This document shows, piece by piece, positions 1-7,319 of a stretch of DNA of 64,000 bases. Origin of the DNA: an uncultured Treponema sp. (GTDB taxonomy: Bacteria; Spirochaetota; Spirochaetia; Treponematales; Treponemataceae). The position numbers and the translations under genes were made by a program. Every line of letters begins with the position of its first letter. The first letter of the stretch is position 1. The notes beneath the pieces are model-generated. The model did not search any database. It had not been told where the DNA came from and saw nothing but the letters and a program-made list of their open reading frames with translations. The DNA is taken from contig CALDIB010000032.1 of the NCBI GenBank assembly GCA_937902125.1, positions 57,511 through 121,510 on the forward strand, given 5' to 3'.

Positions 1-19
1 CATTGTCGGCGCGAGCGGC

Positions 20-997
20 TTATTCCTGAGCTATAACTTCGTCAAAGAACTTTGAATAGTCAGTCCGCTTGTCCTTGGTAAAGGCCATGGCCGCGCGGGG
101 ATGCTGGTTCAAGTAGCCGGTGATTAAGTAGGGAACGTCGTAGCCCCAAACAACTCCGTCCTTTTTAAGTTGAAGCATTTCTTCTTGAATGAATTTCAGC
201 GTGGCGTAAAATTTGTATTTTGGATTTTTCAAAAAGGCCAGCAAGTTTTCCATAAAGCAGTTTCCCGCGCCCCGGCCCATTCCGTTGTAGGTGGCGTCAA
301 GCCAGTCAACGCCGTCGCCGCAAGCTTCGATTGTGTTGGCAAAGGCAAGCTGCTGGTTGTTGTGCGCGTGGATTCCCAATTGCTTTTGGTATTTGTCGGC
401 GTATTCCTTGTAAAGCGCGCAAATGCGCTGCATTTGTTCCGGGAAGATTGAGCCGTAGCTGTCAACGATGTAAATGCAGTCAACCGGCGACCGGCCAATC
501 ATGTCCAGCGCCACTTTTATGTCGCTTTCCTGGGCGGTGGAAATGGCCATGATGTTGCAGCTGACTTCGTAGCCCTTCTTTTTTGCGTCTTCGATAATTT
601 CTATGGCTCCGGGAATTTGGTGAACATAGCAAGCCACGCGAATCAAGTCAACGGCGCTTTCAGACTTTGGAAGAATGTCTTCCTTAAAATCGCAGCGGCC
701 AACATCGGCCATGACAGCAAGCTTTATTTTCTTTTCCGAATTGTCGCCGATGACATTGAAAATGTCTTTGTCATCGCAGAATTTCCATTTGCCAAATTTT
801 GACTCGTCGAAAAGTTTTTTTGAAGCCTTGTAGCCAACTTCCATATAGTCAACGCCGGCCGCGATGTTTGTCTTGTAAAGTTCCTTTACAAAGTCATCGC
901 TAAATTTAAAGTCGTTTACAATTCCGCCATCGCGCAGGGTCGCGTCAACCACGCGAATTGATTCCCGCACGCCCATCAATGCTGATAATTCTTTCAT
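20..997 (-). CDS. DRE-TIM (HMGL-like) aldolase/lyase family protein
   Basis: A 325-residue TIM-barrel metalloenzyme of the HMG-CoA lyase / 4-hydroxy-2-oxovalerate aldolase superfamily. The N-terminal motif VVDATLRDGG carries the metal-binding Asp and catalytic Arg of the DRE family, and GIHAHNNQQLA supplies the HxH metal ligands. Substrate cannot be told from sequence; relatives act on 2-oxoacids in aromatic breakdown or polysaccharide sugar synthesis. A longer frame starts at a TTG (1033), but that TTG is itself the -35 box of a promoter (TTGCGC, 17 bp, TAGAAT), so I chose the ATG at 997, seven bases after the -10 box. The mRNA is then probably leaderless. Another minus-strand ATG lies at positions 1-3 and would begin a gene outside the window. 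Confidence 0.75.
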   Translation of the reverse strand: MKELSALMGVRESIRVVDATLRDGGIVNDFKFSDDFVKELYKTNIAAGVDYMEVGYKASKKLFDESKFGKWKFCDDKDIFNVIGDNSEKKIKLAVMADVGRCDFKEDILPKSESAVDLIRVACYVHQIPGAIEIIEDAKKKGYEVSCNIMAISTAQESDIKVALDMIGRSPVDCIYIVDSYGSIFPEQMQRICALYKEYADKYQKQLGIHAHNNQQLAFANTIEACGDGVDWLDATYNGMGRGAGNCFMENLLAFLKNPKYKFYATLKFIQEEMLQLKKDGVVWGYDVPYLITGYLNQHPRAAMAFTKDKRTDYSKFFDEVIAQE

Positions 998-1004
998 GCC
1001 AATG

Positions 1005-1033
1005 ATTCTATCAAAAGAAACATTTTTGCGCAA
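1005..1033 (-). promoter_or_regulatory. Promoter of the DRE-TIM gene, leaderless layout
   Basis: Minus-strand -35 TTGCGC (1028-1033), 17 bp spacer, -10 TAGAAT (1005-1010), then seven bases before the ATG at 997. No Shine-Dalgarno can fit. Confidence 0.55.
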
Positions 1034-1090
1034 GCGGGGATTTTCCGCGTTCTTTGGACATTGCGGCCTTGCCGCGCCTGGCTGTTTTGC

Positions 1091-1756
1091 CTATTGGCAA
1101 AGATGGCCCATGTCGTTCAAAAGTTCCACGCAGGGAACGGAGGGCAGGCCCGGCTTTTGCTCAAAGCGCAAAATTGTGATTCCCGTGTGGCCAAAGTGAA
1201 AAAGAGAGCAGGCGAGAGTAAAGGGAATGTTTAAAACATGGGCTATGGCGGCGGATGAGGAGCCGCCGTGACTAAAAAGCGCCACGGTCTTGTCCTGCTT
1301 TTTTTCGCCGATGGCCCGGTAAGAATTTTTTAGACGCTCAAGTCCCAAGTCAAAAAGCCATTCGTCTGTTTTGTCTTGAATGTTTTGGACAATGGCCGTT
1401 ACAAGGTTGTTTTTAAAATAAGCGCCGTCCTTCCAATTTTTGTCGTTCAGTGGAATGTCAAGGCGGGCCATTTCGTTGGCGCAAAACCAAGGATGGCCGT
1501 CTTCAAAAAGGGGCGTTCCGTCTTTGCTTCCCCAGTCAAGTTCCCGCATAAAGTCCAAGGTCTTGATTTTTAGGCCGGACAGTTCCGAAAAGGCGGCGGC
1601 GGTTTCTTGGGCGCGGCCCATGGGCGAAGAATAAATTTCTTCTATTCCTTCGCGGCAAAGGCGCTTTGCGGCGGCTTTGGCTTGCAAAATTCCTTTTGGC
1701 GTAAGGCAGTCTTTTTCGTAGTTTGAATCGCCGTGGCGGACAAAAACAATTCGCAT
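1091..1756 (-). CDS. Histidine phosphatase family protein (phosphoglycerate mutase-like)
   Basis: A 221-residue branch-2-type histidine phosphatase. The start MRIVFVRHGDSN contains the RHG phosphohistidine motif at once; the partner arginine and glutamate lie in the SSPMGRAQETA and MRELDWG regions, and a second catalytic His lies in ALFSHGGSSSA. A small cytosolic phosphomonoesterase or mutase; substrate unknown. The ATG at 1756 has a GAGGA Shine-Dalgarno and follows the stop of the metal permease by eight bases, so it is the last gene of that operon. The frame is open further upstream but this would overlap the permease heavily and precede the RHG motif with non-homologous sequence. Confidence 0.8.
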   Translation of the reverse strand: MRIVFVRHGDSNYEKDCLTPKGILQAKAAAKRLCREGIEEIYSSPMGRAQETAAAFSELSGLKIKTLDFMRELDWGSKDGTPLFEDGHPWFCANEMARLDIPLNDKNWKDGAYFKNNLVTAIVQNIQDKTDEWLFDLGLERLKNSYRAIGEKKQDKTVALFSHGGSSSAAIAHVLNIPFTLACSLFHFGHTGITILRFEQKPGLPSVPCVELLNDMGHLCQ

Positions 1757-1764
1757 TTTTTTCC

Positions 1765-2622
1765 TCAATTTTTTACAAGGCGTTTTCTTGCCCAGCCGAT
1801 TCCGCAAAACAAAAGAAAGGCGGCCAAATCCGCGGCCACAATCGCGCTTCCCACAGGCGTTCCCGCCACGATGGAAACCAGCAAGCCCAAAAGGGAGCAA
1901 ACCACGCTTAAAACGGCGGAACAAAGGGTCACGGATAAATAGCTTTTAAAAATCCGCATGGCGCTCAAGGCCGGAAAAATTATCAGGGCGCTGATTAAAA
2001 GGGAGCCCGCCAAATTCATGGCCAAAACGATTATCACGGCGATGACCACGGCCACCAAAAAATTGCAGGCTCGGGCGTTGGTTCCGGCGGCGCTGGCAAA
2101 ATCTTGGTCAAAAGTGACCGCGAAAATTTTATTGTAAAAAAACACAAAGATTGCCAAAACCGCCACTGAAAGCGCGGCGCACAAATAAACTTCGCCTTTG
2201 GTCAGCGTCAAAATGGAGGCGCTTCCAAAAAGGGTGGAGCAAACGTCGCCGCTTAAATTTGACGAGGCGGAAAAAACGTTCATCAAAAGGTAGCCCAAGG
2301 CCAAGGCGCTGACGCTTATCATCGCTATGGAAGCGTCGCCCTTTATTTTTGCGTTGTTGCCCGCGGCCAAAATCAAAATGGCGGCGGCGACGGTCAAGGG
2401 CAAGACCAAAAGCATGGTGTTGTTCACTTTTAAAACTGTGGCGATGGAAAGCGCTCCAAAGGCCACATGGGAAAGTCCGTCGCCAATAAAAGAAAAGCGC
2501 TTTAGAACAAGGGTCACTCCCAAAAGCGAGGAGCAAAGGGAAATCAAAACGCCAACAATCAAGGCGTAGCGAACAAAGGGAAAAGAAAAATACATTGAAA
2601 ATTGTTCAAGCAAGCCTGTCAT
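1765..2622 (-). CDS. Metal ABC transporter permease (ZnuB/MntB-like)
   Basis: A 285-residue integral membrane protein of the zinc/manganese ABC-3 permease family, with about eight hydrophobic segments over its whole length. The GDGLSHVAFGALSIA stretch near residue 47 is the conserved family region. It would form the membrane channel for divalent metal uptake with the ATPase encoded just upstream, with a four-base ATGA overlap. The substrate-binding lipoprotein (ZnuA-type) is not in this window. Zinc versus manganese cannot be decided from the sequence. Confidence 0.85.
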   Translation of the reverse strand: MTGLLEQFSMYFSFPFVRYALIVGVLISLCSSLLGVTLVLKRFSFIGDGLSHVAFGALSIATVLKVNNTMLLVLPLTVAAAILILAAGNNAKIKGDASIAMISVSALALGYLLMNVFSASSNLSGDVCSTLFGSASILTLTKGEVYLCAALSVAVLAIFVFFYNKIFAVTFDQDFASAAGTNARACNFLVAVVIAVIIVLAMNLAGSLLISALIIFPALSAMRIFKSYLSVTLCSAVLSVVCSLLGLLVSIVAGTPVGSAIVAADLAAFLLFCGIGWARKRLVKN

Positions 2623-3308
2623 AGTCCGCCCTCCATATTTTGCCGCGCAAGATATTCCTCTTTGCTTCCAAAAAATATTTTGTCGCCAATGTGAAGAATG
2701 CGGTTGGCGTCATTGAGCGCCACTTTAACGTCGTGGGAAATCATCACGACCGCGATTCCGTCGTTTTTGTTCAAGTCTTGGACAAGGCGGTACATTTCAT
2801 CCGCGGCCGCCGGATCAAGGCCAGTTATGGGCTCGTCAAGCAAAAGCATTTTTTGGCTGGCGCAAAGGGCGCGGGCAAGAAGGACTCGCTGCTGTTGGCC
2901 TCCCGAAAGTTCCTTGAAACTTTTTTTTGCCAAATGCAAAATGCCAAGGCGCTTCATGTTCTTAAAAGCCAATTGTCTTTCAGCCTTGTTGTAAAAGGGC
3001 CTCAAGCCCGCCAAGCCTTGCAAGCCCGAAACAACAATTTCATAAACGCTGGCCGGAAAATCCCGCTGGCTTTGGTTTTGCTGGGGAAGGTAGCCAATTT
3101 GATTTTTTTTAAGGCCGTCGCCAAAAATTATCTGTCCGTCCAGCGCCTTTTGCAAGCCCAGCATTGTCCGCATAAGCGTAGTCTTTCCGCTGCCGTTTTC
3201 GCCCACAATGCAAAGGTAGTCGCCGGCATTGACAAAAAAGTTAAGGTCTTGAACGAGAATGTTTTTATTGTAGCCCAAACAAAGCTTTTTGCATTCCAAA
3301 AGAGGCAT
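2619..3308 (-). CDS. Metal ABC transporter ATP-binding protein (ZnuC/MntA-like)
   Basis: A 229-residue ABC ATPase with Walker A GENGSGKTT, Q-loop LPQQNQ, signature LSGGQQQR, Walker B MLLLDEPI and switch His in VVMISHD. It powers metal import with the overlapping permease. An ATG nine bases upstream (3317) lies inside the -10 hexamer of the likely promoter, so the start at 3308 (MPLLECKKL) is preferred; it sits seven bases after the -10 box, implying a leaderless message. A 17-bp perfect palindrome next to the -35 box suggests metal-responsive repression. Confidence 0.87.
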   Translation of the reverse strand: MPLLECKKLCLGYNKNILVQDLNFFVNAGDYLCIVGENGSGKTTLMRTMLGLQKALDGQIIFGDGLKKNQIGYLPQQNQSQRDFPASVYEIVVSGLQGLAGLRPFYNKAERQLAFKNMKRLGILHLAKKSFKELSGGQQQRVLLARALCASQKMLLLDEPITGLDPAAADEMYRLVQDLNKNDGIAVVMISHDVKVALNDANRILHIGDKIFFGSKEEYLARQNMEGGL

Positions 3309-3315
3309 GGCGGCC

Positions 3316-3362
3316 ATTATGGAAAAAAATCAGCCTTTTGTCAATATGAAAATGGTTTTCAT
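3316..3362 (-). promoter_or_regulatory. Metal transporter promoter with 17-bp palindromic operator
   Basis: On the minus strand: -35 TTGACA (3339-3344), 17 bp spacer, -10 CATAAT (3316-3321). Directly upstream is the palindrome ATGAAAA-TGG-TTTTCAT (3346-3362), arms perfectly complementary. The position suits a Fur/Zur/MntR-type operator; which regulator binds is inference. Confidence 0.6.
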
Positions 3363-3405
3363 GTTCAAAATGGAGGGCGGCGTGAAAAATCCTTCAAGCT
3401 TGCAA

Positions 3406-3434
3406 TTGAAAACGGATTTTCTTTTTGCTAGAAT
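3406..3434 (+). promoter_or_regulatory. Promoter of the outer-membrane-like gene, leaderless layout
   Basis: -35 TTGAAA (3406-3411), 17 bp spacer, -10 TAGAAT (3429-3434), then only six bases before the ATG at 3441. Confidence 0.55.
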
Positions 3435-3440
3435 AAGCCG

Positions 3441-4136
3441 ATGAAAAAGTTTTTGGCCGCGATTTTTTTATTCTCAATTTGCGCCCTTTTTTTTGCGGCC
3501 GACGTGAAATTCATTTATTTCGACGACGACTTTTTTATTGAAGACATCAACGGCAAAAAAAAGGAGTCGGATAAAAAGCTAAAAACCGACTTCATTCCTT
3601 GGCTTAGACAGCAATTTTACGATTCCAGCGAAAAGGAAACTGTGGCAAAGCAGATGCTTGCCGTTGACTGGGGAATGCTGGTCAAAGGATTCAGGCACGG
3701 AGGAATCGGTTTGGGAATGAGTTTTGAAAAGCAAATCATTCCCCACCTTTCGGCCAGCGCCTATTTTGGGCAAGCCGTTGTGTTTGAAAACTCCAACGGC
3801 TGGGGCTGCTACACATTTTCTCCTGCGGGCTTTGTTTCCTACTATCCCATAAGCCGGCAGTTGCGAAAGTTTTACCTTGCCGCCGGTTTTTGCTGGGACT
3901 TGGTTTTGTATTTTGGAGAGCGGCCGCCTGAGGGTGCGCGAGCCTCTTCATTTTCTATTTACCCGCAAGCGGGCTACAAGTTTTCCCTGCCTTGGAGATT
4001 CCTGCTGGACATTTTTGCGGGCTATAAATTTGCCTTCAACTCAAACGGAGTTTTTTACGGAAATTCCGCCGACATTTTGGGCTTTGGATTCCAGTGGGGA
4101 ATCAGTTTCAAGCATTACATGAAACAGCGAAACTAG
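3441..4136 (+). CDS. Exported beta-barrel-like protein, function unknown
   Basis: A 231-residue protein with a clear signal peptide (MKKFLAAIFLFSICALFFAA, cut near residue 20). The rest alternates short aromatic and glycine-rich strands, such as GIGLGMSFEKQI, LSASAYFGQAVVF, FYLAAGFCWDLVLYF and DILGFGFQWGISF, which is the pattern of a small outer-membrane barrel. I recognise no named family. The last four bases overlap the end of the convergent DUF554 gene. Confidence 0.6.
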   Translation: MKKFLAAIFLFSICALFFAADVKFIYFDDDFFIEDINGKKKESDKKLKTDFIPWLRQQFYDSSEKETVAKQMLAVDWGMLVKGFRHGGIGLGMSFEKQIIPHLSASAYFGQAVVFENSNGWGCYTFSPAGFVSYYPISRQLRKFYLAAGFCWDLVLYFGERPPEGARASSFSIYPQAGYKFSLPWRFLLDIFAGYKFAFNSNGVFYGNSADILGFGFQWGISFKHYMKQRN

Positions 4137-4873
4137 CTGTGAAAAGCTTCAAGGGGAATGAAGGCGGCCGCCACAGCCAAAATCAGCGCGGGCAAAAAGT
4201 TCGCCACCTTGATTCTAAACTTTGAGTCGGCGATTAAGTTCACTCCGACGCAAAAAATCAAAATGGAGCCCACAAGGGAAAGATTGTCCAAAGCCGCGTC
4301 GGTAAGTATGGGCGAAACGCAGCGGGAAAGCAGGGTGACGCTTCCTTGCAGGACAAAAACTGGAATGGCCGAAAAAAGGCAGCCCTTTCCTTTTGCCGCG
4401 CTCATCGCAAAAATAATCACAAAGTCCAAAATTGATTTTGTTATGAGAACCGAATGGTCGCCGTGAATGCCGTCCATTATGGCGCCAACAATGGCCATGG
4501 CTCCCACGCAAACTGTAAGCGAGGCCGTCACAAAGCCGTCCACAAAGGCGCCGTCGTTTTGGATTCCGCTTTTGTTTTTAAGCCATTCGCCAAAGCGCTC
4601 AAGGCGGCCCTCTATGTCCAAAAGCTCGCCAAAAAATCCTCCCAGCGCCAATGAAAAAATTATCATGTATGTTCCGTGAGCCAAAAGGCGGCCGCCGTCA
4701 ACAGAAATCGCTTTTGACACAATTCCCAAAAGGCTCATGGCGGCGACGCTCAAGCCCATGGCGACGGAAATAGTTTTTTGAATTTTTTCGTTCAAGAGTT
4801 TTCCGGCGCAAAGGCCAACTAAGCCAGCGGCCAAAATCGCGGCGGCGTTTATTATCGTTCCAAGTCCAAACAC
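4133..4873 (-). CDS. DUF554 family membrane protein
   Basis: A 246-residue integral membrane protein matching the DUF554 (YdfK-like) family: start FGLGTIINAAAILAAGLVG, central GGFFGELLDIEGRLERFGEWL, and the region CVGAMAIVGAIMDGI. About seven membrane segments. Members are proposed transporters or ion-transport-related proteins, but no substrate is established. It begins with GTG, with an AAAAGGGG Shine-Dalgarno, behind a good promoter shared back-to-back with the TlpA operon. Confidence 0.8.
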   Translation of the reverse strand: MFGLGTIINAAAILAAGLVGLCAGKLLNEKIQKTISVAMGLSVAAMSLLGIVSKAISVDGGRLLAHGTYMIIFSLALGGFFGELLDIEGRLERFGEWLKNKSGIQNDGAFVDGFVTASLTVCVGAMAIVGAIMDGIHGDHSVLITKSILDFVIIFAMSAAKGKGCLFSAIPVFVLQGSVTLLSRCVSPILTDAALDNLSLVGSILIFCVGVNLIADSKFRIKVANFLPALILAVAAAFIPLEAFHS

Positions 4874-4898
4874 AAGAGGCCCCTTTTTGTTTTTTGCG

Positions 4899-4939
4899 AT
4901 TATAGCGCGATTGCCTTGTTTGTGTCAAAGTTGTATAAT
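4899..4939. promoter_or_regulatory. Overlapping divergent promoters (DUF554 / TlpA operon)
   Basis: Minus strand: TTGACA (4923-4928), 18 bp, TATAAT (4899-4904), driving DUF554. Plus strand: TTGCCT (4911-4916), 17 bp, TATAAT (4934-4939), driving the TlpA operon. The -35 of each lies inside the other's spacer, so RNA polymerase cannot occupy both at once. Confidence 0.6.
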
Positions 4940-4961
4940 CGGCGGCAACTGAGGTTGAGCA

Positions 4962-5471
4962 ATGAAAAAAAATATTTTGACGCTTTCTCTTTTTGCCTTG
5001 CTTTTGTCCGCCGCCTGCGCAAAAGGCTCTGGCTTTAAGGTTGTGGATTTTAAAAGCCAAAATTTGGACGGGCAAGCTGTGGACAAGAAAATTTTTTCCA
5101 AGGCGGAGATTACCGTCCTGAACGTGTGGGGAACTTTTTGTCCGCCTTGCGTCGGCGAAATGCCGGAGTTGGGAAAGTGGGCCAAGGAGATGCCTGAAGG
5201 CGCCCGGCTTTTGGGACTTTTAGTCGATGTTCCTGCTGGAGACAAGGCCGGAATTAAGCGCGCCAAGAAAATACTTTTGGACGCGGACGCGGACTTTGAG
5301 AACATTTTGGCTGACCAAAGCCTTGAGCCTTTCTTGGCGAACATTCAGTTTGTGCCCACAACTTTTTTGATTGACAAGAACGGAAACATTGTTGGAGAAC
5401 CTATTGTGGGCGCCCGCGTTGACCAATACAAAAAGGCCGTCAAAAAATACTTAAATGAAAAGAATAAATAA
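4962..5471 (+). CDS. TlpA-like thioredoxin-fold lipoprotein
   Basis: A 169-residue exported redox protein. Signal peptide with a lipobox ending LSAAC (Cys19), then a thioredoxin fold with active site WGTFCPPCVGEMPEL (CPPC near residue 65), a TFLIDKNGNIVGE strand holding the cis-Pro region, and a C-terminal helix. It should reduce or carry disulfides outside the cytoplasmic membrane. First gene of a three-gene operon with a CXXC micro-membrane protein and a membrane 4Fe-4S protein, which likely supply its electrons (inference from context). Shine-Dalgarno GAGG before ATG. Confidence 0.85.
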   Translation: MKKNILTLSLFALLLSAACAKGSGFKVVDFKSQNLDGQAVDKKIFSKAEITVLNVWGTFCPPCVGEMPELGKWAKEMPEGARLLGLLVDVPAGDKAGIKRAKKILLDADADFENILADQSLEPFLANIQFVPTTFLIDKNGNIVGEPIVGARVDQYKKAVKKYLNEKNK

Positions 5472-5604
5472 AATCGCCGCCGCAAGATTTTTTTTCGTCG
5501 CCCTTTCCGCAGCCCTTTTGCTTTTGGGCATTTTTCGCGGAGAGGCCGGAATTGTTTTTCAAAAGGCGGCCCGCGTCTGCATGGAATGCGTGGGGTTGGG
5601 ATGA
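5455..5604 (+). CDS. CD1871A-type small CXXC membrane protein (49 aa)
   Basis: A 49-residue protein overlapping the end of the TlpA gene by 17 bases and the start of the next gene by ATGA. One hydrophobic segment (residues 9-26, ending LLLLGIFRGE) is followed by a C-terminal VCMECVGLG with a CXXC pair right at the end. This is the arrangement of the small CXXC proteins (CD1871A family) found between TlpA-like and 4Fe-4S proteins in clostridia. Role unknown; probably a redox-active partner of the thioredoxin. Confidence 0.75.
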   Translation: MKRINKIAAARFFFVALSAALLLLGIFRGEAGIVFQKAARVCMECVGLG

Positions 5605-6446
5605 CAAAAAAAATTTCCAATCCGTTAAAGCGAAAGATAATTCAGATTTGCGCATTTGGATTTTGCAATCCCTTTATGAAAAATTTTTTTAGCGGCCGAC
5701 TTTATTCCGGCAAGTGGAAACATTTTTGCGCGCCGGGCCTCAACTGTTATTCCTGTCCGGCCGCCGCTTTCAGTTGTCCTATAGGCGCCTTGCAGGCGGT
5801 TCAAGGCTCCATGGAATTTAACGCAAGTTTTTATGTGGCGGGGCTTTTGGCGGCCTTCGGCGTTTTTCTTGGCCGCGCCGTTTGCGGTTTTTTGTGCCCC
5901 TTTGGACTTGTTCAAGAACTTTTGCATAAAATTCCTTCTCCAAAAATAAAGGCCCCGAGAATCCTTCGCTTTGCAAAATACGCGCTTTTGGCGCTCTTTG
6001 TCTTGATTCTTCCCGCGGCCGACACAAATTACGCCGGTCTTGGAACCCCGGCCTTTTGTAAGTGGATATGCCCCGCAGGAACCCTAGAGGCCGGACTTCC
6101 CCTGGCGGCGGCCAACCAAGGAGTCCGGGCGTCGCTAGGCGCCTTGTTCGCGCTAAAGTTTTTTGTTTTGGCCCTTGTTTTGGTTGCCAGCGTTTTTTGC
6201 GCGCGATTTTTTTGCAAGGCGCTTTGTCCCTTGGGCGCGGTTTACGGCTTTTTCAATCCGTTTTCTTTTTACAGGCTGAATTTTCAAAAAAGCAAATGCG
6301 TGTCCTGCAAAAAATGCGCCGCAGTTTGTCCCATGGACATTGACCCCGCAAAAAGCCAAAATTCATTTGAATGCGTCCGTTGCAACAAGTGCGCCGACGC
6401 TTGCCCAACAGGCGCGATTCTGTTAGGATTTTTAAAGGGAGATTGA
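5601..6446 (+). CDS. Membrane 4Fe-4S binding protein (NapH/CcoG-like)
   Basis: A 281-residue protein with several membrane helices and multiple cysteine motifs. The loops carry CGFLCPFGLVQEL and CKALCPLGAVYGFF, typical of the NapH/YccM polyferredoxin fold, and the C-terminus holds two 4Fe-4S motifs: CVSCKKCAAVCPMDID and CVRCNKCADACPTGAIL. It should pass electrons through the membrane, presumably to the TlpA-like protein. The start is the ATG at 5601 overlapping the previous stop. A hairpin terminator follows directly. Confidence 0.82.
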   Translation: MTKKISNPLKRKIIQICAFGFCNPFMKNFFSGRLYSGKWKHFCAPGLNCYSCPAAAFSCPIGALQAVQGSMEFNASFYVAGLLAAFGVFLGRAVCGFLCPFGLVQELLHKIPSPKIKAPRILRFAKYALLALFVLILPAADTNYAGLGTPAFCKWICPAGTLEAGLPLAAANQGVRASLGALFALKFFVLALVLVASVFCARFFCKALCPLGAVYGFFNPFSFYRLNFQKSKCVSCKKCAAVCPMDIDPAKSQNSFECVRCNKCADACPTGAILLGFLKGD

Positions 6447-6450
6447 GAAA

Positions 6451-6481
6451 AAAAGCGGCCTAAAATATCGTCCGCTTTTTA
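6451..6481 (+). terminator. Rho-independent terminator of the redox operon
   Basis: AAAAGCGG (6451-6458) pairs with CCGCTTTT (6472-6479) and runs into a T stretch, five bases after the stop codon. Confidence 0.75.
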
Positions 6482-6488
6482 TCTTGAC

Positions 6489-6562
6489 AAGTTTGCGTCG
6501 CAAACTTGCTTATCAACTGTCGCTTCTCATGCCTGTCTGTGACAGGCTCATTGCGAAGCGAC
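6489..6562. repeat. Cluster of nested intergenic palindromes
   Basis: Three inverted repeats follow each other: AAGTTTGCG/CGCAAACTT (6489-6507), an outer GTCGCTTC/GAAGCGAC (6519-6526, 6555-6562), and inside it GCCTGTC/GACAGGC (6531-6547). They look like a REP-type folded intergenic element rather than a simple terminator. Confidence 0.5.
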
Positions 6563-6577
6563 GCAAAAAAATCAATC

Positions 6578-6607
6578 GGTTGTTGAAACAACCTTCTTGG
6601 TTTTTTT
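6578..6607 (+). terminator. Terminator-like hairpin ahead of the MIF gene
   Basis: GGTTGTT-ga-AACAACC (6578-6593) followed by a T run (6601-6607). It ends 13 bases before the start of the MIF-like gene, so it could also act as a leader attenuator. Confidence 0.45.
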
Positions 6608-6619
6608 ATGGGGGAAAAT

Positions 6620-6961
6620 ATGCCGATGATTCAATCTAAAATTGCGGGAAGCGTTCCGCAAGAAAAGCGGGAAGCCCTTAAAGCGGAATTAGGAAAAGCC
6701 ATTTCGATTTTGGGAAAGCCCGAAAGTTATTTGATGCTTTCAATTGAGGACGGCCAAGACTTGTATTTTGCCGGAAAGAAATTGGACAAGGGCGCCTATG
6801 TGGAGGTGAAGCTTTTAGGCGGCGTGGACTCGTCCGCAAGCCAAAAAATGACCCAGAAAATTTGCGAGATTTTTGACAGGCTTTTGGGCGTTCCAGGCTC
6901 TTCGATTTATGTTTCGTATTGGGGAACCCAAAACTGGGGGCATGACGGCTATAATTTTTAG
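6620..6961 (+). CDS. MIF-related tautomerase-like protein
   Basis: A 113-residue protein of the macrophage migration inhibitory factor / phenylpyruvate tautomerase family. The start MPMIQSKIA leaves the N-terminal catalytic proline after Met removal, which decides the start at 6620 over the upstream ATG at 6608. The C-terminal SSIYVSYWGTQNWGHDGYNF matches the family's final strand and NxGWN-like end. Bacterial members tautomerise keto-enol substrates in vitro; the role in the cell is not known. Shine-Dalgarno GGGGGA. Confidence 0.8.
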   Translation: MPMIQSKIAGSVPQEKREALKAELGKAISILGKPESYLMLSIEDGQDLYFAGKKLDKGAYVEVKLLGGVDSSASQKMTQKICEIFDRLLGVPGSSIYVSYWGTQNWGHDGYNF

Positions 6962-6973
6962 CGCCAAGACTTC

Positions 6974-7002
6974 TTGACCAAAGGGCGGCCTTTCTGTTAA
7001 GA
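6974..7002 (+). promoter_or_regulatory. tRNA promoter
   Basis: -35 TTGACC (6974-6979), 17 bp spacer, -10 TTAAGA (6997-7002); the mature tRNA begins 12 bases downstream. Confidence 0.55.
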
Positions 7003-7014
7003 TATTTGGCATTC

Positions 7015-7087
7015 GGGCCATTAGCTCAGCGGTTAGAGCAGAGGACTCATAATCCTTTGGTCCTAAGTTCAAATCTTAGATGGCCCA
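7015..7087 (+). tRNA. tRNA with CAT anticodon (Ile2 or elongator Met)
   Basis: A 73-base cloverleaf: acceptor stem GGGCCAT/ATGGCCC, D arm TAGCTCAGCGGTTAGAGCA, anticodon loop CTCATAA, T arm with GTTCAAAT, no encoded CCA. The body is closer to bacterial tRNA-Ile2, whose CAT wobble base is changed to lysidine, than to elongator tRNA-Met, but I cannot decide firmly by eye. The initiator type is excluded because the first pair is matched. Confidence 0.9.
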
Positions 7088-7123
7088 TTGCCCATTTTGC
7101 GTTGGCAGAATGGGCAATTTTTT
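7088..7123 (+). terminator. tRNA terminator
   Basis: TTGCCCATT (7088-7096) pairs with AATGGGCAA (7109-7117), followed by six T. Confidence 0.8.
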
Positions 7124-7244
7124 ATAATTTCCTATAGCCAAACGAACGAAGTTCGTATGGCCCAATAGTTTCGTAACGAAGTGAGAAACTATATGTATAT
7201 CACTTCCATTAGGACAAACGCCGCAAGGCGCATGGCCCAAACAT
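7124..7244. other. Intergenic with short inverted repeats and tRNA-end-like direct repeats
   Basis: No gene. It holds CGAAC/GTTCG (7143-7155), ATAGTTTC/GAAACTAT (7165-7192) and two copies of ATGGCCCAA (7157-7165, 7232-7240) that repeat the 3' end of the tRNA just upstream (7080-7087) at 75-77 base intervals. Confidence 0.4.
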
Positions 7245-7271
7245 TGTCCGCTTTTGCGGACATTTTTTTTT
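7245..7271 (+). terminator. Terminator hairpin before the MATE-ATPase gene
   Basis: TGTCCGC-tttt-GCGGACA (7245-7262) with a following T run (7263-7271). It rules out the nominal upstream start at 7254. Confidence 0.75.
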
Positions 7272-7319
7272 CATAATTTCCGAAAAGCGCGTTATAATAA
7301 AACCGTTCAAGGAGAATTT

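Noticed and set aside
2640..3431. 263-codon plus-strand open frame opposite the ABC ATPase gene
   Set aside because: It is the antisense shadow of a gene with all ABC motifs; it has no family resemblance and no ribosome-binding site.
7254..7319. 22-codon N-terminal extension of the MATE-ATPase protein
   Set aside because: The region is a terminator hairpin plus promoter; the ATG at 7320 has the Shine-Dalgarno.
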